DNA of 64,000 nucleotides from Halosimplex carlsbadense 2-9-1. Its GTDB lineage: Archaea > Halobacteriota > Halobacteria > Halobacteriales > Haloarculaceae. Of this stretch, positions 51,199 to 59,734 are shown piece by piece (the stretch's first letter is position 1; each line of letters begins with the position of its first letter). Where the stretch lies: positions 1-64,000 of the forward strand of contig NZ_AOIU01000043.1 in assembly GCF_000337455.1 (NCBI RefSeq), in the 5' to 3' direction. A program made the position numbers and the translations under genes. Below the pieces are notes generated by a model. The model had not been told where the DNA came from. It made no database searches and was given only the letters and a program-made list of their open reading frames with translations.

Positions 51199-51892
51199 GA
51201 AACAAACAAAGAGAGCCCACACTCTGGCCCATTACTCAGGGGGGTGGAACAGTAATAAACTGTGCCGTACACCTCCACTGTGCGTGAAAGGAAGGTTTGC
51301 CGATGACCGGGGTGTACGTAGGTGTGTACGAGTGTACGACAGGTTCTTGGAAGGGGTGTACGAAAAAGCGGAGCTGCAACGAGCCTCGTACACCCCTATA
51401 TATCAACACTCAGAACTAATATCTCGTGCAATATGGTCGTTCTCTCAGTCGGTCACCTCGATTGTTGGCCCGACCAGCCCGACCGCCTTTCTTGACGCTG
51501 AGCGAGTCTTCCAGAGGGCTGGATCGATATCAACACCTGCCGACTAGTTGTCGACAACCGGTCCGCCGAGAGCGCGGTCCCTCTTGAGGGCGATGGACCG
51601 TGAATGAGCTGTGGCTAACTAGGGGGGTAGACTCAGCTGGGTTCTCTGGGTGTCGGTCTGCTGGTGCTGAATCGATTTGCTCCACTGGGAGGGGAGTATC
51701 GAGGTGCGAAGTGCTGCGACCGGTCTTGGTCGGCTGCCTGGGTCCTTCACCTCACTCTCTGACGATCGTTTGGTCGGCAATGCGCTGGGCGTTGAGACGG
51801 TCAAACGCCGCGAAAATGTCGCAGATATCGGAGACTGTCTCGTCAGCGTCCGTCGCTTGGTGATAAGTGTGCCAACCGTTCCATAGCGCCTA
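51199..51892. other. Gene-free region containing an iteron cluster
   Basis: 694 bases without a supportable gene between two convergent genes. The notable content is a set of GTGTACG repeats (separate entry) and an AT-rich CTATATATCAACACTCAGAA stretch after them. The remainder, 51400-51892, shows only short frames. Confidence 0.5.
51266..51394. repeat. Six GTGTACG iterons in 129 bp
   Basis: (G)GTGTACG occurs six times in mixed orientation: 51266-51273 (minus), 51311-51318 (plus), 51324-51330 (plus), 51332-51338 (plus), 51355-51362 (plus) and 51387-51394 (minus). The outer copies face each other. An AT-rich stretch (CTATATATC) follows directly. This is the form of plasmid iterons, a partition site or a multi-site operator. 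Confidence 0.7.
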
Positions 51893-52567
51893 TTATTTAA
51901 TAAACTGATCGAGCCAATCAAGTTCATCCTTAGAGTACGTCTCTCGAAGTTTACAGGATAAATCAACGGGGTCGGTAATCCCATCATCTATCAAATCAAT
52001 AGCTCTCTCTCCTCGGTCCGATATTTTGTATACAGACATGTTCTCGTGCCGAGTAGCCAGTTTATGATAGTAGAGCGAATATAGTGCCTCATGAGTTGTT
52101 CGCGGTGATAAATTACGGTTGGCAACTTCCAGCTCAAAGTCACTCGGAATTGTCATACCGTCGTGACCCTGTAGGCTATACAGAGCTGACCGATCAATGT
52201 CGCTTAGGGCTACTAAATCAGGAAAGAACTGATCCTGGTCAGGTTGGTTAGATAGGATGTATAATGAAGATTGATGGAATGCAGTGTGGGAGTCTCGAAC
52301 ATATTTTGAAATGTGGTAGGTCACAATCACCCCTAATTTTGTCAATTCATACATTTGACTGCGCGCGTCCTCGTCAAGTTCATAGTTCCTTGCGGGGTCT
52401 TGGACGTAGCCTCTCTGTTCCAGTTTGCGAAGCTGAGTGGCTATATAACTGGAATCTTTGTCGAGGAGGAGGCCAATAAGTTTTGGCGAGTACCGCTTTC
52501 TATCCATCATTTCCAACAAGATCTTGCGATCTGTTGGCATTGTGAGTTTTCCAGGAGGCGGGCTCAT
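51893..52567 (-). CDS. PhiH1-repressor-like winged-helix protein
   Basis: A 224-residue protein from ATG at 52567 (MSPPPGKLTMPTDRKILLEM). This start was chosen because the minus-strand TATA-like AATAAATAAG lies about 30-40 bases upstream. The N-terminal winged helix (SPKLIGLLLDKDSSYIATQL, RKLEQRGYVQDP) matches the PhiH1 repressor-like group of halovirus and plasmid regulators. A second HTH-like segment near the C-terminus contains NRNLSPRTTHEALYSLYYHK. It probably represses a mobile element. The divergent gene at 52776 is a likely target. Confidence 0.75.
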   Translation of the reverse strand: MSPPPGKLTMPTDRKILLEMMDRKRYSPKLIGLLLDKDSSYIATQLRKLEQRGYVQDPARNYELDEDARSQMYELTKLGVIVTYHISKYVRDSHTAFHQSSLYILSNQPDQDQFFPDLVALSDIDRSALYSLQGHDGMTIPSDFELEVANRNLSPRTTHEALYSLYYHKLATRHENMSVYKISDRGERAIDLIDDGITDPVDLSCKLRETYSKDELDWLDQFIK

Positions 52568-52702
52568 TGAGTTATGCAGAATAGCAGCCACGCCCTCTTA
52601 TTTATTCCCATAGATTTTGAATCGCTTCTGGTTAATCCCTATATCTAATAGCTATTTGCTAAAGGTTTAAATACGGGCAGATCATACTTAGAACCACATC
52701 TG

Positions 52703-52801
52703 ATGTTAGAACAAGATACCTCGACTGTTGCAGAGGCTAAGCAAAGTAGAATTAGTGTATACAGAGATGGTTCCAATGACTCAAGTACCACAACCGCCTG
52801 A
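52703..52801 (+). CDS. 32-residue ORF overlapping the next gene
   Basis: MLEQDTSTVAEAKQSRISVY is followed by RDGSNDSSTTTA and TGA at 52799-52801. A TATA-like TTTAAATA at 52668-52675 lies 28-35 bases upstream, so this ATG is the first on the predicted transcript. The ORF overlaps the start of the coiled-coil gene in another frame. It may be a small protein or an upstream ORF that controls the next gene. Confidence 0.4.
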   Translation: MLEQDTSTVAEAKQSRISVYRDGSNDSSTTTA

Positions 52802-53579
52802 AAGTCGATCTCGACAAGAATTGGAGGAAGAGGTTAGCCGCTTGCGTGAATTAGAAGAACGAGTTGATGATCTAGAAAAATTAGTTGGGACACTTGGAGA
52901 TACCCCTCCAGAGGAGGCCGGTTTAAAAAAAGTAACCCTTGGAGGCGCACCTGTTGGTAAATTAGCAAACAGGAACAAAGACCGTTTTAAAGATTTAAAA
53001 GAGGAAATAGAGGAGCTAAGTACCAAACCAAAAGTCACTGGAAATCAAGAAGAGATGTTGCCTGGCCATAGGATGTATACTCATCTTATAACAGATAACA
53101 ATCATTCACTAAGTGAAACGCAAAAAAGGGCCGCTCGGATATTTGGGCTGTTTCTTGAAAGGGTCGTTAATGGCGAATCCAATAAGATCGATGCTGCAGG
53201 CCAGAGCTATACGCTGACATCAGGGCCGGTTGAGGAAGTCTTGTTGGGAAATCATGATTCGGATAGTAGCAATCTTCTTGTGGATGTCAAAGAAGCAAGC
53301 CGCTCACAGGTTGTTGCGCGAACCATGCGTGAAGTCGCACGCCTATCCAAACTGGAAGAGTGCGAGTGTGAGAATATTGGAAAGTGTACCCATGTAAACA
53401 TTGAGTTTCGCTCGGGCCGACCAAACGCACTTGCAGCCTCGAAGCAGTCGTTTAGAGAGCGGATAAAGCAGGTTTATGACGCGAATAGTGGTGCTGAAGA
53501 TGGTCGTGATTCTGCAGACACTAATCCATCAAATACGAGTCAGGGAGATCAAAGTCACAACGAGGGTAATCCAGAATGA
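52776..53579 (+). CDS. Coiled-coil protein of plasmid or virus type
   Basis: A 267-residue protein starting MTQVPQPPESRSRQELEEEV. A leucine-rich coiled coil (about residues 12-40: RLRELEERVDDLEKLVGTLG) is followed by a basic, helical middle part and a small Cys cluster (CECENIGKCTHVN, about 210-222). The C-terminus is disordered. A TATA-like TTTAAATA at 52668 drives a transcript that first meets a 32-codon ORF. Divergence from the PhiH1-like repressor and a lower-GC composition point to a mobile-element gene. Coiled coil plus Cys cluster would suit a dimeric DNA-binding protein. Confidence 0.55.
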   Translation: MTQVPQPPESRSRQELEEEVSRLRELEERVDDLEKLVGTLGDTPPEEAGLKKVTLGGAPVGKLANRNKDRFKDLKEEIEELSTKPKVTGNQEEMLPGHRMYTHLITDNNHSLSETQKRAARIFGLFLERVVNGESNKIDAAGQSYTLTSGPVEEVLLGNHDSDSSNLLVDVKEASRSQVVARTMREVARLSKLEECECENIGKCTHVNIEFRSGRPNALAASKQSFRERIKQVYDANSGAEDGRDSADTNPSNTSQGDQSHNEGNPE

Positions 53580-54140
53580 GAGTCATCCTATCTAACATTG
53601 TTGTTTGGAAGGGAACCCAGACCGCGTTAGTAGTGAATAATCTGCAGTTTTGGAGGGGATAGCAAATACATGGTTTGAATATGATTTCAGGATATAGCGG
53701 ATGTAAATAACACACGAATAGTCTGTGGTAGATTTGCTTCGATTCGCTTCGTTCGCATTAAGAGTCTATGTTTAGCCTGTTATTCGAACTTCCAAATAAC
53801 AGTTCGAAGATCACCCATCAAACAACGATGTTAGATAGAAGTTCATTCCACGCCCTTTCAGAGAGAACGGACTGACGAATCAACGTTTACCATCCGGGGT
53901 GACAGTAGTCTGTCCGTGGACCTGTGGGCCAGCTATTAGAACCACCGGTCAGACGAAGACGGCGCTGTATCCTATCCCTACGGCGCTCCTTATCCACTGG
54001 TACGGACCGCGGTGCTGTTTGAGGGAGTGGGCTTAGCGACCCTATAAGACGTCGAGACAACTCTCCTGATTGGCGGCGACAATGCCCGCGACGAGATTTC
54101 CGACAGTCTAATAGAACTGTTCCGGGAAGGGTCCGCGTAG
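53580..54140. other. Degraded region
   Basis: 561 bases without an intact gene. A short frame just before 54141 (GGDNARDEISDSLIELFREG then SA and stop) looks like the tail of a lost gene. AT-rich stretches near 53640-53720 and 53770-53830 are unassigned. Confidence 0.4.
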
Positions 54141-54218
54141 ATGAGTGAGAACGTTGATTCCGAGGATCCGTGCTTCGACGATCACTACACCCTGTTCCAG
54201 GGTTGTCAGTGGTACTAA
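54141..54218 (+). CDS. 25-residue Cys-containing mini-protein
   Basis: The ORF MSENVDSEDPCFDDHYTLFQ ends GCQWY. Its stop lies 2 bases before the ATG of the next zinc-ribbon gene, so the two are probably cotranslated. The function is unknown. Confidence 0.4.
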   Translation: MSENVDSEDPCFDDHYTLFQGCQWY

Positions 54219-54220
54219 TC

Positions 54221-54367
54221 ATGCCGGAGTGTCAAAATTGCGGGAGTCACGTCACCGAGCAATACATTCGGGTGTTTACCCCCGACGAGATCGACACGCC
54301 GAGAGTGTGCCCCCACTGCGAGGACATGACCCGCGACGGCGCTGGCGTCCGTGAAAAAAAGACATGA
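54221..54367 (+). CDS. DUF7563-like 48-residue zinc-ribbon protein
   Basis: MPECQNCGSHVTEQYIRVFT, DEIDTPRVCPHCEDMTRDGA, then a basic tail. Two CxxC pairs (CQNC, CPHC) make the zinc ribbon. The MPECQNCGSHVTEQY pattern is a common haloarchaeal mini-protein family, probably DUF7563, of unknown role. A 25-residue ORF ends 2 bases before it. Confidence 0.75.
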   Translation: MPECQNCGSHVTEQYIRVFTPDEIDTPRVCPHCEDMTRDGAGVREKKT

Positions 54368-54396
54368 CCGTTGAGACCTCCCGATAGAGGTAACCT

Positions 54397-54492
54397 ATGC
54401 ACCGGCCAGGACACTACGGCATGGCGCTACTTGTCTACGCGCCGGTCGGCTTTCTCACGCTCGCCTTCGGGTTCGGAACCGCCGCACTTGCC
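54397..54492 (+). pseudogene. Remnant of a YdjM-type membrane metal-dependent hydrolase
   Basis: MHRPGHYGMALLVYAPVGFL then TLAFGFGTAALAQR matches the start of haloarchaeal YdjM/LexA-binding membrane hydrolases, which begin with an HxxGH motif and a membrane helix. After about 32 residues the frame enters unrelated sequence and stops at 54562, so only the N-terminus survives. Confidence 0.5.
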
Positions 54493-54560
54493 CAGAGGAC
54501 ACCGAGTTCGTACAGGCCGTCTAAGAGTACGCGGCCGTCACCCATGAGCCCGGTGAGAGC

Positions 54561-54848
54561 GTGACAGTAGCGCTCGCCGACGCGGTTGAGGACTACCTAC
54601 GCGAGAAGTTCAAGAGCTATTATGGCGTCGAGAAGGAAGCGCCAACGCCCTGCATCCGCCGCGTGATCACTAGCGACCCAGAGTGTAGCTACCCCTCGAC
54701 GCGATCGTGGGTTGACCGCGAACGGGAGACGGTCGGCGACCGCGACGAGCCGCCGCATGCGCCGCCGCACAGGGATCACGCGCCGCTCTGGCCGGACGAG
54801 GGCGAACCCGTTCTCTATTCGATGCACATCGACGGGCCAGAGAGCTAG
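54561..54848 (+). CDS. Doubtful 95-residue ORF
   Basis: A frame from GTG (MTVALADAVEDYLREKFKSY then YGVEKEAPTPCIRR), with a His/Pro-rich end. The sequence just upstream in the same frame is also protein-like (EYAAVTHEPGESV) up to a TAA at about 54523, so this may be the end of a decayed gene. No family was recognised. Confidence 0.35.
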   Translation: MTVALADAVEDYLREKFKSYYGVEKEAPTPCIRRVITSDPECSYPSTRSWVDRERETVGDRDEPPHAPPHRDHAPLWPDEGEPVLYSMHIDGPES

Positions 54849-55024
54849 ACGGTGTCGAGGACTGCAGCTCCCGGCGGCCAGAGCGTCCGCACCGGCTGGG
54901 TCGACATCTTGACCTTCGCACAGGAGTGCGTCCGACAGCGCTCTGAGGAACCCTGAACGGCAGGCTTCTCACGTCAGACACGTGGCTGACTAAGGTTTAT
55001 CCGGACCCGTTAAAAACATAAATC

Positions 55025-56314
55025 ATGTCAAGAGGCCCGCCTTTCTCGCCTGATGACAGCAGCCGCAACGAGTGGCCCGACTGGAGAGAGTACACAACCC
55101 AACTCGACTACCCAGAGCGCGACATCCGAATCATCTTCCCCGAAGAAAAAGGTCCATTTCGGAAGCCGCACGACCAGCCCGCCGACTTCGGTGACTTCGA
55201 CCCGGATCCAGAGGACCCCGACCCCGACATCTGGCCGCTCGAAGACTACGATCCCGGCCATCCTGCCGACGTGGATGACCTCATCTGCTGGCGAGGGTCG
55301 TTCCCCGCGCCGCACGTAGCGTGGGTCACCGAAGAGTACCTGACCGCTCGCTACGGCTACAACCCCGTCCGCCAGAACATACAAACAAGTGAACTGCCCT
55401 GGTGGCACCAGCCAGACGACGCGAAGGAGGAGGGCGATGTAGAGGTCGTGGCAACGAACAGCAGTCCCGACCGGATGACGCTCACTGAAGACCGGAAGAA
55501 GGCACTCACTCGCATCGCCCGGCTCTGGAATGGCGAGGACGTGCGAGGCAAGCATCTTCTCCTCGATAAGTGCCCCGCCTGGATGGACTTCCTCGGCGAC
55601 CTCAATCAAGAAGAACTCCGCCGCATCGTCGTTGACCCCTCCACCGACCACAAATTCGCAGAAACGTTCGCCGAGCACAGTTGGTACGAAGAAGAGCAGG
55701 CGGTATACGCGTCACCGCAACGGATCCTCAGGAAGAAGGTCTGGTACGCGCCGACACAGAGAGGCCGGACTCTCATCAACCAGAACGACGCCTTCCCGAC
55801 TCTCACAGGCGACTCGATGGAGGGGCTATCACACCGAGTCACTGTCGGCCTCGCACTCATCCGAGAGCAACTAAAAGGCAGAGACACGGCGACATACCAC
55901 GGTCTGAAGGGATACTCTGTTGACGTGGCCAGTCGGGATGATAACGGTCAAGTCTACGCTGGCGAGGTCATCACCGGGCATCACAACTGGCAGTATCACC
56001 GCAAGACGTATCGAAAAATGAAAGACCTGGATTCACAGGGAGTTACCCCCTACGCGGTCTTCGACTCCCGGTCAACTGCGTATGCGGTCATGAACCACTG
56101 GATCCGTGAGGGGCTCGTCGAACTCCCGACCGGGACGTTTGATTCCAATCCGAAGATCGAGTGGGGACGACGCAAAGTGCAGGACGCGTATTCGAACGAG
56201 CACATCCGCTGGCGGGTTGGAGATTGGACGACGACTGATGTCCTGTGGCGTCTCACGCTCGGGGCCGATGGCCCCGACATCAGGCCGTCGCAAATCAAAT
56301 CACTAAACTGGTAA
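55025..56314 (+). CDS. Large plasmid/virus-type protein related to the 50272 gene product
   Basis: A 429-residue protein. The N-terminal third is acidic and Pro/Asp-rich (MSRGPPFSPDDSSRNEWPDW, DFDPDPEDPDPDIWPLEDYD). The middle has winged-helix segments (LTEDRKKALTRIARLWNGED, VYASPQRILRKKVWYAPTQR). The C-terminal domain (SHRVTVGLALIREQLKGRDT, YSVDVASRDDNGQVYAGEVI, TGHHNWQYHRKTYRKM) carries D...E...K acids like a restriction-endonuclease fold and matches the order of motifs at 50272. TATA-like GTTAAAAACATAAATC lies just before the start at 55025. It may be a replication or processing protein of a mobile element. Confidence 0.55.
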   Translation: MSRGPPFSPDDSSRNEWPDWREYTTQLDYPERDIRIIFPEEKGPFRKPHDQPADFGDFDPDPEDPDPDIWPLEDYDPGHPADVDDLICWRGSFPAPHVAWVTEEYLTARYGYNPVRQNIQTSELPWWHQPDDAKEEGDVEVVATNSSPDRMTLTEDRKKALTRIARLWNGEDVRGKHLLLDKCPAWMDFLGDLNQEELRRIVVDPSTDHKFAETFAEHSWYEEEQAVYASPQRILRKKVWYAPTQRGRTLINQNDAFPTLTGDSMEGLSHRVTVGLALIREQLKGRDTATYHGLKGYSVDVASRDDNGQVYAGEVITGHHNWQYHRKTYRKMKDLDSQGVTPYAVFDSRSTAYAVMNHWIREGLVELPTGTFDSNPKIEWGRRKVQDAYSNEHIRWRVGDWTTTDVLWRLTLGADGPDIRPSQIKSLNW

Positions 56315-56580
56315 ATCCCCGTTCCGCACCTCACACTTCTCTCCCCTAAATGGGCCACTATACACTATTATAACTGGTCTGACCCCCGACCCCCGGAATG
56401 CCCGCTCACCAGCGCGTTACCCCTTTCCGCAGTTGGTTTAACCTGCGGAACGGCCGCCTCATGCCCGAGACTATACTGTGGAGATGATATGTCCGCTGAG
56501 GCGTGTGCATCTTCGCAAACGGACTACCGGGATGGCCGGGCCGACCCCGGCCACCGTAACCGCCGCCTCGACCGGCAGTC
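56315..56580. other. Intergenic region before inverted repeat 6
   Basis: No gene is visible. The palindromic GGTTTAACC in GTTGGTTTAACCTGC (near 56434-56448) resembles the arm of the long inverted repeats and lies about 140 bases before copy 6. The rest is GC-rich and unassigned. Confidence 0.4.
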
Positions 56581-56622
56581 TTAACCAACATCCGAAGGGG
56601 TGGCGACCTCCGTGTAGGTTAA
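56581..56622. repeat. Long-spaced inverted repeat, copy 6
   Basis: TTAACCAAC at 56581-56589 and GTAGGTTAA (one mismatch) at 56614-56622, spacer 24 bases. It is 28 kb from the other five copies. It lies 95 bases upstream of the small membrane protein gene, close to the 85-86 bases seen at copies 1 and 4. Confidence 0.8.
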
Positions 56623-56716
56623 GCACTGATCGGATCGAACTCTTGTCGATAGAGGTGGGGGGTGTCAAGTAGGGAACTATACAGATTCTTTAGTGACTTC
56701 ACGATGAAAATACTCC

Positions 56717-56902
56717 ATGTCCAAACTCAACACTGCACGAGTAGTGTATCTCTTTACGCTACTGGGCACAGCTGTTGTTGCAGGCCTAACGTTGACGAGA
56801 GTAATCAAGTCAGATGTTGTTCTTGGAGTCACCATTCTTATCGCGATAGCGATCGTCGCCTTCAGACTCGGAGTACGGTACCGCGAGCTGGAAGGAACCT
56901 GA
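56717..56902 (+). CDS. 61-residue two-helix membrane protein
   Basis: MSKLNTARVVYLFTLLGTAV then VAGLTLTRVI, followed by VVLGVTILIAIAIVAFRLGV and a short charged tail. It has two membrane helices and little else, so it would sit in the membrane as a hairpin. It is preceded by inverted repeat 6 at 95 bases and followed by the methyltransferase gene after 191 bases. Small hairpin membrane proteins can be toxins, holins or regulators; the sequence does not decide. Confidence 0.6.
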   Translation: MSKLNTARVVYLFTLLGTAVVAGLTLTRVIKSDVVLGVTILIAIAIVAFRLGVRYRELEGT

Positions 56903-57093
56903 ACTCGTATTCTTTGGTCGCTGGAATTCGAATTCAGGAATTCCGGCACAAAATTCCCCTCGCTTAGTAGCCAGATTTTGGAGAGGAAATACACAGGTCC
57001 GAGTAGTGCCTCTAAGAGTTGCGTGGCCAGATCTGATGTCTGACAAGGGTTTAAAAATGACGAGGTTAGTCGGAGAAGCGCGAGGATCAAGAC

Positions 57094-59583
57094 TTGACTG
57101 AGCAAAAGCAATCGGAACGCCCGGTGGAGAACAAAAAACAGGAACGTACAATTGGATCTGTAGTTGCACGTGGCAAGAGCGACACGTACTCGTCCAAGAG
57201 CGGGAGGAAACCGGAGCTTGTGCAGGGCGAACCAAGCGATTCCCCGATTGGTCCTGTAAATATGAAGGCCCAGTGGGAGAGCTACGTGGATGAAACACTC
57301 GACCGGTTATCCGAGCCTAATAAACCGCTTCCTTACTCATTTACGCGAAGGGAGCTATTCCGTTCCGCTGCTATCGTTGGAATTCCCGTCTGGGACGAAG
57401 AGACGAAGAATCAACTCGAAACCTGCGTGCTTGACCGACTCGGGTATGAGTGGGACGATACACTCGAACGGTTTGTTCCAGTCATCGGTGACGAGCTCAC
57501 TAGTCTGATCCATGCCGCAGCGGAGACGATCACACCTGTTCTCCGGAAAGGGTCTTCAAATCTGCAGTCCCGAATTGACGACTGGTGCGATGAGCACGGT
57601 TTCCACCGCCTCGATAATCCGGTTGAAATCATTGCACGGCACGCCGTATTCTATTGCTTGGTGAAAGCGACTGTATACGAGCGGTATTATCGAGATGATG
57701 AACTTCCCGAATTCTCAGTGAATATCCGTCAAGCATTCCAATTAGCGGGAGAACAGACTGGGAGTCCCGCGTTCGACGAATGTGTTTTAGATGAAGTAGC
57801 AGCACTCGCGGATGAGAGCACGCTTGAGCCAGTTCTTGAACAGCGCCATCGCTTAGTCGCGTCTGAGTACCCGTCTGAAGATATCGGCGGACTGTTCGAA
57901 GCAATTACACCGAAAGAGAGTCGCCAGAAACTCGGGCAGTTCCGAACTCCACGTGATATCGCATTCCTGATGCGGACGTGGGCAACGACTGGCGGAACGT
58001 CTGTCCTCGACCCTGGGATGGGCGCGTGTGCGCTGTCAGCGCCGTCATTCGCCTCCTGGGAGTCCAGCAGTGACCCTCCACAGATGACCGGAATTGACCG
58101 CAGTCAGCTCGGAATCGCTCTTGGAACGGCGGTGATGACTATCCACGGTAAGTCGCGGGACATTCGGAAAGATGACTTTCTAACGCTCGATCCCGACGAA
58201 TTGGACGACGACTATACGGTCGTCATGAATCCGCCGTATTCTCGCTCTGAAGAGCTTTCAACGGAATATACGGATACGATTCATCAGACGGTGGAACAGG
58301 AGACTGGTCTGAATCTAAGTAAGAACGCGCCGTTATATATTCATTTCATCGCTCATGCGACACAGTTCCTGGCTGAAGACGGTCGTGCTGCATTCATTAC
58401 TCCAAACTATCTAGATAAAGACTATGGAGAAGCGCTCAAAGAGTACCTGCTCGCTGAGTACGACATCAAGGCGCTGCTGTTGTTCAATCCTGGAGAAGTA
58501 TCGGTATTCGACGAAGCGGTGACAACGGGACTGATCACGTTCGTTGAACGCCGTGAAGATAATAAGGGAGAGGGCGACACTCGATTCATTCAGGTTGACG
58601 AGATGCCTGAAACCGGGGACCTGCTGTCAGCGGTGAAGGGTGGAGTCGAAGACGAGGCGGAATGGGGTTCTGTGACTACCATCGACCAAGCAGCGCTAGG
58701 GCCCGAGCAAAACTGGCGGACTGTATTCGACCCCATCGATGTCGACACGGAACAACTCACCACACTTGGTGAAATTGCAACGGTCAATCGCGGCATTCTT
58801 ACCGGGAAGAACGACGTATTTTGCGTATCACAGTCCACAGTCGAAGCTCACGAGCTGGACAAATCGCACTTGTCACGCCTCGTCCGAAAGGGGAGCCACG
58901 TTCCCCACTTCGACATGGTAGTTGAGGACTGGGAACAACATCGTGACGCCGACAAAGAAGTCTGGTTACTGTATCACCTTGATGACATCGACGTTCCGAG
59001 TAAGGCGGGAGATTACGCGTCTGCAGTTACTGCCCCTCCATCGGAAACTGCCTTAGGTAGTGACGCCGCTCAAGACAACGGCGTCCAGCGTCTCCTGTCT
59101 TATTTGGAGCATAGTCTGCATCAATCCGTCTCACTGCCGAATCGAACGTTTCAGGATCGCGGTGACTCATGGTTCATCGTAGATCTGCGTGATCCGCCGC
59201 CTATCCTCGTAACCACTGTGAACCGGGACCGGTGTCGGTTCATCCTGAATGAAGCGGACGCCAGGAACGTGAACAGCCTGCACTCCATGTATTTGGATGT
59301 TACTCTGACAGATCCTGAGATAAAGGCACTGTTAGCGTATCTCAACAGCGACATCGTTTCTGACGTTCTGCGAGAACACGAGCGGCTCCACGCAGACGGG
59401 ATGCGAAAACTAGAGCCAAACGACGCTGAGGACATCCCGATACTGGACCCGCGGAATCTACCGGCTCACACAGTAGATGCACTCAGTGAGGCCTTTGACA
59501 CACTGTGCGAAACTGCTCGACGTGATGAAGCCCTAACCGATGTCTTTGAAGAAATCGACGAGATCGTCCAACAGGAACTATAG
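57094..59583 (+). CDS. Large N6-adenine DNA methyltransferase with target-recognition region
   Basis: An 829-residue protein with a TTG start. The N-terminal about 270 residues are helical. The methyltransferase core begins GQFRTPRDIAFLMRTWATTG and has motif I VLDPGMGACAL (about residues 305-315, DPxxGxG type) and motif IV VVMNPPYSRS (about 375-384). FITPNYLDKDYGEALKEYLL and LFNPGEVSVF are typical of Eco57I-type enzymes. The C-terminal 270 residues (LGEIATVNRGILTGKNDVFC, LAYLNSDIVSDVLREHERLH) look like a target-recognition domain. No nuclease domain or partner is seen nearby, so it may be a solitary methyltransferase or part of a split system. It is distinct from the enzyme at base 1. Confidence 0.85.
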   Translation: MTEQKQSERPVENKKQERTIGSVVARGKSDTYSSKSGRKPELVQGEPSDSPIGPVNMKAQWESYVDETLDRLSEPNKPLPYSFTRRELFRSAAIVGIPVWDEETKNQLETCVLDRLGYEWDDTLERFVPVIGDELTSLIHAAAETITPVLRKGSSNLQSRIDDWCDEHGFHRLDNPVEIIARHAVFYCLVKATVYERYYRDDELPEFSVNIRQAFQLAGEQTGSPAFDECVLDEVAALADESTLEPVLEQRHRLVASEYPSEDIGGLFEAITPKESRQKLGQFRTPRDIAFLMRTWATTGGTSVLDPGMGACALSAPSFASWESSSDPPQMTGIDRSQLGIALGTAVMTIHGKSRDIRKDDFLTLDPDELDDDYTVVMNPPYSRSEELSTEYTDTIHQTVEQETGLNLSKNAPLYIHFIAHATQFLAEDGRAAFITPNYLDKDYGEALKEYLLAEYDIKALLLFNPGEVSVFDEAVTTGLITFVERREDNKGEGDTRFIQVDEMPETGDLLSAVKGGVEDEAEWGSVTTIDQAALGPEQNWRTVFDPIDVDTEQLTTLGEIATVNRGILTGKNDVFCVSQSTVEAHELDKSHLSRLVRKGSHVPHFDMVVEDWEQHRDADKEVWLLYHLDDIDVPSKAGDYASAVTAPPSETALGSDAAQDNGVQRLLSYLEHSLHQSVSLPNRTFQDRGDSWFIVDLRDPPPILVTTVNRDRCRFILNEADARNVNSLHSMYLDVTLTDPEIKALLAYLNSDIVSDVLREHERLHADGMRKLEPNDAEDIPILDPRNLPAHTVDALSEAFDTLCETARRDEALTDVFEEIDEIVQQEL

Positions 59584-59734
59584 ATCATTCCTTCCAGATC
59601 TGGCTCCGCAACCATCAGGAGCAGTGTGAGATTTCCTCCAACTTGCCCTGTTCCTATCTGAATTTCCGCATTTCGGCGACAGCGAGATACGGCGACATAT
59701 TTATGCCTGTTTGCTACAAATATGTAGTAAATCA

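Noticed and set aside
52628-52640. TGGTTAATCC as a copy of the inverted repeat
   Set aside because: No matching partner arm lies 23-24 bases away.
53887-54222. 111-residue minus-strand frame in the degraded region
   Set aside because: Arg/Ser-rich composition with no motif and no promoter; it overlaps better small plus-strand genes.
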